Positions 25,610-34,229 are shown, counted from the first letter of the stretch. The stretch is 64,000 nucleotides of DNA from Cellulosimicrobium protaetiae (GCF_009708005.2 NZ_CP052757.1:744001-808000); one strand, 5' to 3'. Numbers and translations: made by a program. Notes: a model not told the origin generated them from the sequence alone.

Positions 25610-26392
25610 ATGCCGACCACCGACCAGGGCACGGGCCCCGCCGCGGCGACCGCGCTCGCAGACCTGCGCGCCGCCGTCGGGCACCTGCACCCCGACGACC
25701 CCGCCGAGCTCGTCGCCATCGCCGACGACCTGCGCGCCCTCGGCAGTCCCGCCGCCGCGGTGCCGTTCTACGAGGCGGCGGTCGAGCACGGGGTCCCCGG
25801 GGCGGTGTACCGGCTGGGCGTCGCGCACCACGAGGCGGGAGACGCCGCCGAGGCCTTCCGCTGCTTCGAGCTCGCCGGTCTCGCGGGCGACGTGCTCGGG
25901 GCGTTCATGGCCGCGCAGGTCGCGACCGAGCGGGGCGACCTGCACGCCGCCCGGCGGTGGTACGAGCAGGCGCTGGAGGTCGAGGGAGCCTCCGTGAGGC
26001 TCGCGCAGGTGCTGGCCGACCTGGGGGAGCGCGACGCCGCCGACGGCCTCCTCGCGACGGCCTCGGGCGAGAGCTGGGAGGCGGCCGTCGAGCTCGTGCG
26101 CGGCGGCGCGCTCACGGCCGACGAGGCCGTGGCCCTCCTGGAGGGCTGGGCCGAGGCGGGAGAGGCGCGGGTCGTGGTGGCGCTCGCGGACCTCTACGTC
26201 CGCGCTGGTCGCGCCCTCGCCGCGGAGGACCTGCTGGAGCAGGCCGCGCTCGCGGGCGAGCCGACCGCGCGCACGAGCCTCGGCGTCCTGCGGCTGCGCG
26301 CCGGACGGGTCGCGGAGGCGATGGCGCTGTGGCGCGAGTCCGCCGGCCAGGGCGACCCGCAGGCGGCGGAGCTGCTCGCCCGGTTCGGCTGA
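25610..26392 (+). CDS. TPR/Sel1-like repeat protein
   Basis: Protein of 260 residues made of helical repeats of about 35 residues, e.g. AAVPFYEAAVEHGVPGAVYRLGVAHHEAGDAAEAFRCFE, read as AVPFYEAAVEHGVPGAVYRL then GVAHHEAGDAAEAFRCFE, and again near the C-terminus (EDLLEQAALAGEPTARTSLG). The repeats resemble Sel1/TPR units that mediate protein-protein contacts. No enzyme domain, signal peptide or membrane segment. The ATG was chosen because AAGGGA lies about 10 nt upstream and the sequence before it is low-complexity. Partner unknown; it lies between the DosS-like kinase (divergent) and DoxX gene (convergent). Confidence 0.75.
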   Translation: MPTTDQGTGPAAATALADLRAAVGHLHPDDPAELVAIADDLRALGSPAAAVPFYEAAVEHGVPGAVYRLGVAHHEAGDAAEAFRCFELAGLAGDVLGAFMAAQVATERGDLHAARRWYEQALEVEGASVRLAQVLADLGERDAADGLLATASGESWEAAVELVRGGALTADEAVALLEGWAEAGEARVVVALADLYVRAGRALAAEDLLEQAALAGEPTARTSLGVLRLRAGRVAEAMALWRESAGQGDPQAAELLARFG

Positions 26393-26449
26393 CGCGCGGC
26401 GAGCACGGACGGTGGCCCGCCCTCCTCGCGACCGCCCGAGACGAGAAAG

Positions 26450-26500
26450 GCGCCCGGCGGGCGACCTGCTCCGTCGAGCGTCGGTCGCCCTGCCGGGCGC
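26450..26500. terminator. hairpin between convergent TPR and DoxX genes
   Basis: GCGCCCGGC-GGGCGACC pairs with GGTCGCCCTGCCGGGCGC across a 16-nt loop, with one unpaired T. Positioned to terminate transcripts from both sides. Confidence 0.6.
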
Positions 26501-26507
26501 GAGGGGC

Positions 26508-26545
26508 GGGACGTGCGGGTGGTCTCCCCACCGCCCGCACGTCCC
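26508..26545. terminator. second hairpin between convergent genes
   Basis: GGGACGTGCGGG (26508-26519) and CCCGCACGTCCC (26534-26545) form a perfect 12-bp stem, followed by TCTTCCC on the plus strand. With the neighbouring hairpin it makes a double, bidirectional terminator. Confidence 0.65.
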
Positions 26546-26645
26546 TCTTCCCCCGGGAGCGACTCCCTGCAGCGACGGCCTCAGAATCGTCGCGCGGTAC
26601 CGGTCGCCCCGTCGGCCCGCCGCACACGGCGGGCGGTCGGAACCG

Positions 26646-27218
26646 TCAGACCAGCCAGGGGAGGCGCTGGACCAGCGGGAGCTTCTTCCACGTCCTGCCG
26701 AGACCCAGGACGTCGCCGGCGCCGATGAGCGCGAGGGCGATGATCGTCAGGGCCATCGTGAGGTGGTCGTCGAGGATCGGGTTCGTCGTCATGGGCAGCG
26801 ACGCGAGGTACATGAACAGCAGGAGCGCCGTGCCGCTGACGGCCGCGACGCGCATGCCGATCCCGAGGATCAGCGCGAGCCCGATGCCGAGGAGGCCGAG
26901 CATGAACAGCACGTCGGCCCAGGCGGCGCCGGCCATGCCGTTGAAGAACCCGGCGAAGGGGCCCTCGACCCCCGACAGGTAGCCGGTCGTGGGGCTGCCG
27001 CCGTTGATCCAGGCGCGCTCCGACGGGGTGGAGAACCCGAGACCGAACGTCTTGTCGAGGAAGGCCCACAGGAAGTAGAACCCGAGCGCGATCCGCAGCA
27101 CGCCGAGGACGACCTGTGCAGGTCGGCTTGCCCGTGCGGCGAGGCTGAGGGTCTCCGGCTCGTGGCCTTCGACCGTGGGGAGCGGCGCGTTGGCGTTCCG
27201 CTCGATCGTCCCCTTCAT
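26646..27218 (-). CDS. DoxX-family membrane protein
   Basis: Protein of 190 residues with four transmembrane segments and the DoxX pattern LGVLRIALGFYFLWAFLDKTFGLGF. A periplasmic-type loop (STPSERAWINGGSPTTGYLS) separates segments 1 and 2. DoxX proteins are linked to quinone or thiosulfate redox chemistry and, in mycobacteria, to a membrane oxidoreductase complex; the exact role here is unknown. The ATG at 27218 follows GAGGGGA. A perfect DosR-box-like palindrome lies 102-115 nt upstream, which places the gene in the putative DosR regulon. Confidence 0.87.
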   Translation of the reverse strand: MKGTIERNANAPLPTVEGHEPETLSLAARASRPAQVVLGVLRIALGFYFLWAFLDKTFGLGFSTPSERAWINGGSPTTGYLSGVEGPFAGFFNGMAGAAWADVLFMLGLLGIGLALILGIGMRVAAVSGTALLLFMYLASLPMTTNPILDDHLTMALTIIALALIGAGDVLGLGRTWKKLPLVQRLPWLV

Positions 27219-27319
27219 CACTGTCCCCTCTCGTCGACCCGGCCGGTGCGGTCGGGCTCCTGACATCAAGAGAACCCTGTGAAGGAAGGGTGGACGTCGG
27301 GCAAAGGTCGCCGGGCCCG

Positions 27320-27333
27320 GGGACCTAGGTCCC
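27320..27333. promoter_or_regulatory. DosR-box-like palindrome upstream of doxX
   Basis: GGGAC-CTAG-GTCCC is a perfect palindrome with the half-sites and spacing of the DosR-box core. It lies within the longer palindrome CCGGGGACCTAGGTCCCCGG, so a terminator role for the gene at 27393 cannot be excluded, although that gene ends toward it on the same strand. Confidence 0.55.
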
Positions 27334-27392
27334 CGGTGCGCCGCGGCGGCCCCTGACGGCGACCCGGCGACGGCCGGGCGGTGGTCACGACG

Positions 27393-27911
27393 TCAGGAGC
27401 CGGTCGAGCCCTCCAGGTCCGCCCGGAGGGCGTCGACCTGCGTGCGCAGGCCCTCGATCGCGTCCCGGACGGCGGCGTCGGCGCCGGAGAGCGACTCGCC
27501 CACCGCCTCCAGGTCGGCCGACGCGTCCTCCAGCGCCGTCTCCGCGTCCGCGAGCCGCTGCTCGGCGTCCGCACGCGTCTCGTCGGTCGCGGCGGCGAGC
27601 TCGTCCGCGGCTGCGCGGGCCTCGTCGGCGGCCTCCTGCGCGCCGGTGACGGCGTCCTCGGCGCGCGTGCGCGCGTCGTCCGGGAGGGAGCCCAGGTCGT
27701 CCGTGATCGACCGGACGTCGTCGCCGATGGACTCCGCCTGGGTGCGGGCGTCGTCGAGGAACTGCTGCACCTGGTCGCCCGTGAGGGTGAATTCGGGCAC
27801 GCTCACGGACCCGTCCTCCGCGCAGCCGCCGAGCGCGACGGTCGCGGCGAGCACGGAGCCGAGGACGAGTGCGCGGGACGTTGACCTGCGGTGACGTGTC
27901 GGTGAACTCAT
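27393..27911 (-). CDS. coiled-coil lipoprotein, paralogue of the 1.2-kb protein
   Basis: Protein of 172 residues with a clear lipoprotein signal peptide (VALGGC, Cys30 as lipidated residue). The mature part is almost entirely Ala/Asp/Glu/Leu heptad-like sequence, predicting a long coiled coil. Residues from VQQFLDDARTQAESIGDD through GLRTQVDALRADLEG align with the secreted protein at 1219-1719 over nearly full length. No family recognised. It would be anchored to the outer face of the membrane and may act as a structural spacer or a binding partner for cell-wall components; this is speculation. Confidence 0.75.
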   Translation of the reverse strand: MSSPTRHRRSTSRALVLGSVLAATVALGGCAEDGSVSVPEFTLTGDQVQQFLDDARTQAESIGDDVRSITDDLGSLPDDARTRAEDAVTGAQEAADEARAAADELAAATDETRADAEQRLADAETALEDASADLEAVGESLSGADAAVRDAIEGLRTQVDALRADLEGSTGS

Positions 27912-28108
27912 GGCGCCATTCTCCCTCGCGAACATGAGACGGGGGTGAGAGCCTCGTGGAGGCGGTGTACGGTAGGCGGACGAGGGCACTGTGGCGTGCA
28001 GCACACCGACCGGTGGGCGTGCGCAGCCGTGACGTCGGGCGCGACGACGCGCTGAACGGCGTGCGGGACCGCAGGTCCGTGGCAGGGCACGAAGCACGGG
28101 AGTGAGCG

Positions 28109-30133
28109 GTGAGCACCACGGCTGAGCACGAGGGCGCGACGGACGACGTGCCCGAGACGCCTGAGCCCGCAGCGCCCGCACCCGGGCCGTCGCCGACCTT
28201 CGTGCGACGGGCGCGCACCGTCTCCCACGTCCTCATCTCCTCCGCGCTCGCGATCACGCTGGCGGCCGCGCTCGCGGGGAGCGTCGAACCCCGACCGGGC
28301 GCGTCGTTCTTCTCCGCGGAGGGTGCGACCGCGACGCAGGTCTCGTCGCTGTCGAGCACGCTCGGTGCCGGTCTCGACGAGGACCAGCAGCTCGACGGGG
28401 CGATCGAGGTCCTCGCCACGGCGAACGCGCTCGAGGACGGCCAGGTCACCGCACCCGTGGAGCAGGCGCGCGCGGAGCTCGGCATGCTCCTCGCCACGTA
28501 CCTCGCCCAGCAGGACGCCGCACGCCGCGTGCCCGTCCAGGTCGTCCCCGACGGCGGGCTCGACCTCGACGGGTCGCTCGACGACACCGAGGTTCCTGAG
28601 CTCCCCGAGCCGCTCGACCCGGGCACGGACCTCGACGACACGGACCGTCCCGGCGCGGACGAGCAGGGGACGACAGGCCCCGAGCGCCGCGCGCAGCAGC
28701 CCGCGTCCGTGGACGCCGCGGGAGACGCGGACGCGGTGCGCACGTCCGCCGTGCGCACGGTGCCGTCCCCCGGCCCGAGCGCCGAGCCCGGTGCGTCCCC
28801 GAGCCCGAGCGGGGCGCCGAGCCCGTCGCCGTCGGGCGACGCTCGGACAGGACCGACGGCGCCCGGCACCACCGGGGGCTCCGCGGGAGACCGCACGCTG
28901 CCCGAGGACGCCGTCCCGGCCCCCGACGGCGTCGCGCCGGGCGAGCTCGGTGGGACGCAGGGGGACCTGGACGACCCGTCGGGTGACAGCGGTGACGGCG
29001 AGCACGCCGAGGACGACGACCACGCCCACGGCGACGTGACGCTCGAGGACGTCGTCGTCTCGGCGACGCACCTCGCCGACCTGCTCGGCACGGACTTCTC
29101 CCCGGTCGGCGTCGTCCCGGCGGCCGGTGCGACCGCGCTCGCGGGGACGACGCTCGCGGAGCGCCTCGCCGAGGTCGTCGCGAAGTACGCCGGCTCGACC
29201 GCGCAGTACCAGAACGGGCGCATCCCGCCCGAGGCGCTGTGCGCGCTCGACTTCGCGCCCGGCAAGACGCTGCGCTGCGACGCGGCGGAGCAGCTCGAGG
29301 CACTGGCCGCCGAGTTCCAGAAGGAGTTCGGGTACGCGCTCAAGATCACCGACGCATACCGCCCCTACGACGACCAGGTGCGGCTCAAGGCCATCAAGCC
29401 GTACCTCGCGGCGGTGCCGGGGACGTCCCAGCACGGCTGGGGTCTCGCGATCGACATCGGCGGCAACGTCCCGTCGGGGACGTCGCGCGAGTACGTGTGG
29501 CTCCGCATGCACGGCCCGGACTACGGCTGGGACAACCCCGCGTGGGCGCGGCCGAACGGGTCCAAGCCCGAGCCGTGGCACTTCGAGTTCTTCGCCGCGG
29601 GCAAGATGCCGACGCGCTACACGCCGTCCGAGGGCACGGCGCCGTCGTCCCCGCAGAAACCCTCGACCCCGGGGACGCCGGCCCCGGCGCCGCAGCCCAC
29701 GCCGACCGAGCCCCCGAAGCCGACCGAACCCACCACGCCCACCGAGCCGACGACGCCGACGGAGCCCACGGAACCGACCGAGCCCACGACGGTCGCCGTG
29801 CCGGCCGGGCTCGTCGGCCGGTCGCAGGCCGAGGTCGAGGCCGCGCTCGCGAAGGCCGGGCTCAAGGTCGGCGTGACGACCAAGGAGGACGCCGCCGCGG
29901 CGGGCACCGTGCTCGCGGTCAACCCCGGCTCCGGCACCCAGGTCGCGCCGGGGAGCACGGTGACGATCGTCGTCTCCTCCGGGCCCGCCGACCCCGAGCC
30001 CCCGGTGGACCCCGAGCCACCGGTCGACCCTGAGCCCACGCCGAACCCCACCCCGACCGAGCCGACGCCTGAGCCCACGGCCACGGTCGCGCCCGAGCCG
30101 ACCGACCCCGCGACCGAGCAGACCGCACCCTGA
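28109..30133 (+). CDS. VanY-like D-Ala-D-Ala carboxypeptidase (M15B) fused to a PASTA domain
   Basis: Protein of 674 residues. A cytoplasmic N-terminal stretch is followed by one transmembrane helix (about 38-58), then a helical region, a long Pro/Ser/Asp-rich linker (about 150-310), the M15B peptidase (about 350-505), a Pro/Thr/Glu-rich repeat region, one PASTA domain (about 570-630: VPAGLVGRSQAEVEAALAKA, VLAVNPGSGTQVAPGSTVTI) and a Pro-rich tail. Zinc ligands: the His and Asp of SQHGWGLAID (His about 442) and the His of PWHFEF (about 491). It should trim peptidoglycan stem peptides outside the membrane, with PASTA giving wall binding. This domain combination is unusual. Confidence 0.85.
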   Translation: MSTTAEHEGATDDVPETPEPAAPAPGPSPTFVRRARTVSHVLISSALAITLAAALAGSVEPRPGASFFSAEGATATQVSSLSSTLGAGLDEDQQLDGAIEVLATANALEDGQVTAPVEQARAELGMLLATYLAQQDAARRVPVQVVPDGGLDLDGSLDDTEVPELPEPLDPGTDLDDTDRPGADEQGTTGPERRAQQPASVDAAGDADAVRTSAVRTVPSPGPSAEPGASPSPSGAPSPSPSGDARTGPTAPGTTGGSAGDRTLPEDAVPAPDGVAPGELGGTQGDLDDPSGDSGDGEHAEDDDHAHGDVTLEDVVVSATHLADLLGTDFSPVGVVPAAGATALAGTTLAERLAEVVAKYAGSTAQYQNGRIPPEALCALDFAPGKTLRCDAAEQLEALAAEFQKEFGYALKITDAYRPYDDQVRLKAIKPYLAAVPGTSQHGWGLAIDIGGNVPSGTSREYVWLRMHGPDYGWDNPAWARPNGSKPEPWHFEFFAAGKMPTRYTPSEGTAPSSPQKPSTPGTPAPAPQPTPTEPPKPTEPTTPTEPTTPTEPTEPTEPTTVAVPAGLVGRSQAEVEAALAKAGLKVGVTTKEDAAAAGTVLAVNPGSGTQVAPGSTVTIVVSSGPADPEPPVDPEPPVDPEPTPNPTPTEPTPEPTATVAPEPTDPATEQTAP

Positions 30134-30138
30134 CGGTC

Positions 30139-30192
30139 CGTCGTCGCTCTGCGGTCCCGGTCCGGGTCCACCAGAACCGGACGCAGCGACGG
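30139..30192. terminator. imperfect hairpin after VanY-PASTA gene
   Basis: TCGTCGCTCTGCGGTCCCGG can pair, with bulges, with CCGGACGCAGCGACGG (30177-30192). Six nt after the stop codon; plausible terminator. Confidence 0.4.
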
Positions 30193-30358
30193 CTCCGCGA
30201 AAAGAGGTGTACCTCGGACGTGGCGGCGGCGTAGCCTCGTCGACGATGTGATCCTCACCTGCCCCGACCGCTCCGTCCCGTCGAGCCCGTCGTCGTGGCC
30301 CCCGCGCCGTACCCGGCGCGCGTGCGTGCCGCCCGGGCACCCTGGTAGGTGATCACCC

Positions 30359-32107
30359 ATGGCCCGTTCCACCCCTGTCCTGCGTGCGTCCGACGTCCGC
30401 GTGTCCTTCGCAGGCCGCCCCGTGCTGCGGGGCGTCGACCTCGCCGTCGACCCCGGCCACCGCACGGGCCTCGTCGGCGAGAACGGCGTCGGCAAGTCCA
30501 CCCTGCTGCGCGTGCTCGCGGGCACGCTCGCGCCCGACGACGGGGCCGTGGCCCGGCCCGCCGACCTCGGGTTCCTGCACCAGGAGTTCCCCTACCCGCC
30601 GTCGACGACGGTCCGCACCGTCGTCGACGACGCGCTGGCGCGCGTCCGGGCGATCGAGCGCGAGCTCGAGGAGGCCGCGCTCGCCCTCGCGGGCCCGGAC
30701 GGCGCCGAACCCGCCGCGGGGGCCGACGAGGCGTACGCGCGCGCCCTCGACCGGGCCGAGCTCGCGGACGTGTGGGACGCCGACGCAAGGGCCGCGCGCA
30801 CGCTCGCCGGGCTGGGGCTCGACGTCGACGGCGTCGCCGGTCGCGAGGTCGGGTCGCTGTCGGGCGGGCAGCGCACGCGCCTCGGGCTCGCCGCGCTGCT
30901 CGTGCGCCAGCCGGGCGCGCTGCTGCTCGACGAGCCGACGAACCACCTCGACGACGGCGCCGCCGAGTTCCTCGCCGGGGCGCTGCGCGCGCTCCCGGGA
31001 GCGGTCGTGCTCGCGAGCCACGACCGGGTCTTCCTCGACGAGGTGTGCACCGAGATCCTCGACCTCGACCCGGTCGCCGAGCCGCTGCGGGGCGCCGCGA
31101 CCGGGAGCCCGCGCGGCGGCGGGGGCGCGGCCACCCTGTACGGCGGCACGTACAGCGACTACCTGGAGGCGAAGCGCGTCGAGCGCGAGCGCTGGGAGCA
31201 GCGGTTCGAGGCCGAGCAGGCGGAGCTCGTCGAGCTGCGCCGGTCCGTCGCGGTCACCGCGCGCGACGTCTCGAAGGACCGCGAGCGCGGCAACCAGGCG
31301 AAGATCCTCTACGACTTCAAGGGCGAGCGCGTCCAGAGCCAGGTGTCGCGGCGCGTGCGCAACGCGCAGCAGCGGCTCGACACCCTGGAGCGCGACCAGG
31401 TGCGCAAGCCTCCGCCGCCGCTGCGCTTCGCCCCGCCGAGCGGCAGTGGCGTCGTGACCCCTGGTGGGGGCGACGTCGTCGCCTGGGCGCGGGGCGTCGT
31501 CGTGCGCCGACCCGCAGGCCCGGGCGAGGGGGTCGCGCCGGGCGAGCGCCCGGATCGGCTCGACATGGCGGCGTCGGGCGTGCCCTCGATCGAGGTCGCG
31601 CGCGGCACGCGACTGCTCGTCACGGGCGCCAACGGCGCCGGGAAGTCGACCCTGCTGCACGTCCTCGCGGGCGACCTCGCACCCGACGCGGGCACGGTCG
31701 GGCGGGCGCGCGGGGCGCGCGTCGGCCTGCTGGAGCAGGACGTCCACCTGCACGACGACGACCGCACCCCGCGCGAGCTCCTCGCCCTCGCGCAGGGCTG
31801 GGACCCCGCGGACCGGGCGGGAGCTCGCGAGGCCGCGGTGGACGCGCACGGGCTCCTCGCCCCGCGCGACCTCGGGCGCCCGCTCGCGGAGCTGTCCGTG
31901 GGTCAGCGGCGGCGCGTCGTGCTCGCCATGCTCGTGACGCAGGCGCCGGACGTGCTGCTCCTCGACGAGCCGACGAACCACGTGTCGCTCACGCTCGCCG
32001 GGGAGCTCATGGAGGCCGTCGAGGAGTGGCCGGGCGCCGTCGTCGTCGCGTCGCACGACCGGTGGCTGCGGCAGCGCTGGACGGGCGACGTCGTGCACCT
32101 CGCGTGA
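30359..32107 (+). CDS. ABC-F family ATPase (possible ribosome-protection/antibiotic-resistance type)
   Basis: Protein of 582 residues with two ABC domains and no membrane segment. ABC1: GENGVGKST, signature LSGGQRTR, LLLDEPTNHLDD. An interdomain linker with many charged residues (RVERERWEQRFEAEQ...) includes the ABC-F stalk. ABC2: GANGAGKST, a divergent signature (LSVGQRRR), LLLDEPTNHVSL. ABC-F proteins act on the ribosome's E site; many actinobacterial members resist macrolides, lincosamides or pleuromutilins, but housekeeping EttA-like members exist too, and the spectrum cannot be read here. The palindrome GGTGATCACC (30348-30357) lies immediately before the ATG. Confidence 0.88.
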   Translation: MARSTPVLRASDVRVSFAGRPVLRGVDLAVDPGHRTGLVGENGVGKSTLLRVLAGTLAPDDGAVARPADLGFLHQEFPYPPSTTVRTVVDDALARVRAIERELEEAALALAGPDGAEPAAGADEAYARALDRAELADVWDADARAARTLAGLGLDVDGVAGREVGSLSGGQRTRLGLAALLVRQPGALLLDEPTNHLDDGAAEFLAGALRALPGAVVLASHDRVFLDEVCTEILDLDPVAEPLRGAATGSPRGGGGAATLYGGTYSDYLEAKRVERERWEQRFEAEQAELVELRRSVAVTARDVSKDRERGNQAKILYDFKGERVQSQVSRRVRNAQQRLDTLERDQVRKPPPPLRFAPPSGSGVVTPGGGDVVAWARGVVVRRPAGPGEGVAPGERPDRLDMAASGVPSIEVARGTRLLVTGANGAGKSTLLHVLAGDLAPDAGTVGRARGARVGLLEQDVHLHDDDRTPRELLALAQGWDPADRAGAREAAVDAHGLLAPRDLGRPLAELSVGQRRRVVLAMLVTQAPDVLLLDEPTNHVSLTLAGELMEAVEEWPGAVVVASHDRWLRQRWTGDVVHLA

Positions 32108-32116
32108 GCCCTGCAC

Positions 32117-32157
32117 CTGTCAGCGCCCACGCGCCCGGACCCGTGGGGCGCTGACAG
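32117..32157. terminator. terminator hairpin after ABC-F gene
   Basis: CTGTCAGCGCCCAC pairs with GTGGGGCGCTGACAG (one bulged G) around a 12-nt loop, 10 nt after the stop codon. Confidence 0.65.
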
Positions 32158-32198
32158 CTCGCTGGTCCTGTTCACCGCGCGGTGCGTAGGGTCGGTGG

Positions 32199-32732
32199 GT
32201 GGACGTCGAGCAGACCGGTGCCGCGGCACCGGACAACGCGTGGAAGCAGGTCGTCGCGTCGCTCGCGGACGCGGGCCGGCTCGAGGTGCTCGCGCGCGTC
32301 GTGACGGAGAGACCCGCCGAGGCCGTGCTCTCGACGGACGAGCGGCGGCGGCTCGCGCCGCTCCTCGCGTCGGGTGTGGTCGTGCGGGACGAGACGGGGT
32401 TCCTGCGCGCCGCGCCCGAGCGGTTCGCCGCGCTGCTCGCGACGGTTCCCACACCCCGGCCGACCGGCCCCGAGCGGTTCCTCGTCGACGGTCGCCTGCT
32501 GCGCTCGCCCAAGCGGTTGCGCGACCGCGAGCTCGTCGTGCGGTACCTGGCGGCGCAGGTGCTGCCCCTGGAGGAGCCTGTCACCGAGCTCACGTTGACC
32601 AAGCGGCTCGCGGCCCGTGCCGCGGACCCGGTGTCGCTGCGGCGCGCGATGGTCGACGGCGGTCTCGTGCACCGCACGCGTGACGGCGCCGAGTACTGGC
32701 GCACGGTCGTCACGGAGTTCGACGACGTCTGA
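32199..32732 (+). CDS. DUF2087-domain protein
   Basis: Protein of 177 residues. The N-terminal part resembles a small winged-helix-like region (LADAGRLEVLARVVTERPAEAV, LAPLLASGVV); the C-terminal block FLVDGRLLRSPKRLRDRELVVRYLA, ERLTKRLAARAADPVSLRRAMVDGGLVHRTRDGAEYWR is the DUF2087 pattern seen fused to regulators (shown here in parts). Its function is unknown, probably regulatory. The GTG start is 6 nt after TAGGGT (32187-32192), so a leaderless mRNA is likely. Confidence 0.78.
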   Translation: MDVEQTGAAAPDNAWKQVVASLADAGRLEVLARVVTERPAEAVLSTDERRRLAPLLASGVVVRDETGFLRAAPERFAALLATVPTPRPTGPERFLVDGRLLRSPKRLRDRELVVRYLAAQVLPLEEPVTELTLTKRLAARAADPVSLRRAMVDGGLVHRTRDGAEYWRTVVTEFDDV

Positions 32733-32792
32733 CCCCGGGCTCCCGGGGTGCGCGGCGGTGGGCGTCGGACCCGGCGGCTAGGGTCGGGTCCC

Positions 32793-33326
32793 ATGAGCAG
32801 CGAGCGCGCCCTGGCGGCGCTGGAGGCGTCGGGCATCGACTACACCGTCACGCGGCACGGCCGGGTGGGGTCGCTCGAGGAGGCCGCCGCGGCCCGTGGT
32901 GTGGACCCGTCGCAGGTCCTCAAGACGATCGTCGTGCGGCGCGGCGAGGACGACTACCTGTTCGTGCTCGTCCCGGGCGACCGCCAGATCTCCTGGCCCA
33001 AGCTGCGCGCGCTCCTCGGCGTCTCGCGCCTGTCGATGCCGGACAAGGACGTGGCGCGCGACGTCACGGGCTACGAGCGCGGCACCATCACGCCGTTCGG
33101 CTCGACGCACGCGTGGCCGGTGGTCGCGGACGCACGGGTCGTCGCCGGGCCGGGGGAGGGTGACGGCGTCGCGGGCGACGCGGGCGAGCAGGGCGCCGAG
33201 CCCGACGCGGCGGCACGCCTCGTCTCGATCGGCGGTGGCGCGCACGGTGTCGCCGCGACGGTGGACGGCCAGGCTCTCGTCGGGGCGCTCGGCGCCCAGG
33301 TCGCGGACGTCACCGACCCGCTGTAG
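32793..33326 (+). CDS. YbaK/EbsC-type aminoacyl-tRNA deacylase
   Basis: Protein of 177 residues of the YbaK/ProX editing fold: EEAAAARGVDPSQVLKTIVV with the catalytic-pocket Lys, LVPGDRQISWPKLRALLG, GYERGTITPFGS (the GxxxP loop) and ISIGGGAHG-like VSIGGGAHG near the end. Such proteins hydrolyse mischarged tRNAs such as Cys-tRNA(Pro). There is a 15-residue insertion around GEGDGVAGDAGEQGAEPD. The ATG was chosen over an upstream in-frame start because TAGGGT lies 8 nt before it (32779-32784). Confidence 0.87.
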   Translation: MSSERALAALEASGIDYTVTRHGRVGSLEEAAAARGVDPSQVLKTIVVRRGEDDYLFVLVPGDRQISWPKLRALLGVSRLSMPDKDVARDVTGYERGTITPFGSTHAWPVVADARVVAGPGEGDGVAGDAGEQGAEPDAAARLVSIGGGAHGVAATVDGQALVGALGAQVADVTDPL

Positions 33327-33541
33327 CGCACGCGGCCCGTCCGGGCCGGAACCTGCCCGAGGTTTGTGTGGGTTCGGAGGAAGGTCGCGCGCGACCCTCG
33401 CGGGGGGTGGTGTGCGTCGCGCGTCGGGTGCAGACTCTTTCTGCTCCGGTCACGGTCGCCCGGTGCGCCCCGTCACCCGACGGCGGCGCACGCGACCCGT
33501 ACGGAGCCTCGCGGGGGCGCGCGGGGAACAGGCCGTCATCG

Positions 33542-33557
33542 CCGGACGTTCGTCCGG
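33542..33557. promoter_or_regulatory. small perfect hairpin upstream of the STAS gene
   Basis: CCGGAC-GTTC-GTCCGG, in the 284-nt gap 33327-33610. It could be an operator or an attenuator; nothing else recognisable was seen in the gap. Confidence 0.3.
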
Positions 33558-33610
33558 AGGGGCGGCCGACAGCACGCAGGACGACTCGAGAGAGACGGTG
33601 AGCGGGAACC

Positions 33611-33985
33611 GTGGACACAGGCAGCGCGATCGACCGGACGAGCGGGATCGTCTACGCCCCGGCGGACGGCGGCGTGGTCGTGACGATGTGGGGGGAGATC
33701 GACGCGGCGCTGCGCGACCGCGCGAGCGAGGCGATGTCGTACGTGCTCGACACGCGAGGTCGTGTCGTGGTCGACGTCGCCGACGTGACCTTCATCGACT
33801 CCTCGGGCATCGCGTTCATCATCCAGCTCTACATGCTCGGCGAGGAGGACGGTCGGGACGTCGTGCTCCGCGACCCGTCGCCCAGCATCGTCGAGCTGCT
33901 CGACATGATCGGCATGGGCGGGCGCATCCCCGTCGAACGCAGCGGCGCGTCGACGGGCCCGATCGAGGTCGTCGGCGCGGTCTGA
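33611..33985 (+). CDS. STAS-domain anti-sigma factor antagonist
   Basis: Protein of 124 residues, a single STAS domain: VVVTMWGEIDAALRDRASE, then VVVDVADVTFIDSSGIAFII, where the second Ser of DSSG is the usual phosphorylation site, then the LRDPSPSIVELLDMIGM helix. Such proteins bind and neutralise an anti-sigma kinase (SpoIIAB/RsbW type), thus freeing a stress sigma factor; no partner kinase is in the window. GTG start, modest ribosome site. Confidence 0.9.
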   Translation: MDTGSAIDRTSGIVYAPADGGVVVTMWGEIDAALRDRASEAMSYVLDTRGRVVVDVADVTFIDSSGIAFIIQLYMLGEEDGRDVVLRDPSPSIVELLDMIGMGGRIPVERSGASTGPIEVVGAV

Positions 33986-33986
33986 C

Positions 33987-34229
33987 TCAGGCCGACCCGT
34001 AGGGCGGGTCGTCGCGGCGGTCGGGTGCGTCCTGCGCGGCAGGTGCACCGGTGCCGTGCGGGGGGTTCTGCGCCGGGAGCTTCTGGCGCAGCGCCGCCCA
34101 GTAGAGGGCGTTGAGCATGGCGCCGACGACGGCGACCGGCACGAGCGCGTCCTTGAACCACAGCGCGGAGCACGCCAGGAGCGCCCCGTACACGATCGGT
34201 ACCGCGAGGTCGAGGGTGCGCCTGTCCAT
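33987..34229 (-). CDS. small membrane protein, unknown
   Basis: Protein of 80 residues: two predicted transmembrane helices (LAVPIVYGALLACSALWF and ALVPVAVVGAMLNALYWAAL) and a polar Pro/Asp-rich C-terminal tail of 28 residues. GGAGG lies 5 nt before the ATG. Convergent with and almost touching the STAS gene, divergent from sbcD. No family recognised. Confidence 0.72.
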   Translation of the reverse strand: MDRRTLDLAVPIVYGALLACSALWFKDALVPVAVVGAMLNALYWAALRQKLPAQNPPHGTGAPAAQDAPDRRDDPPYGSA

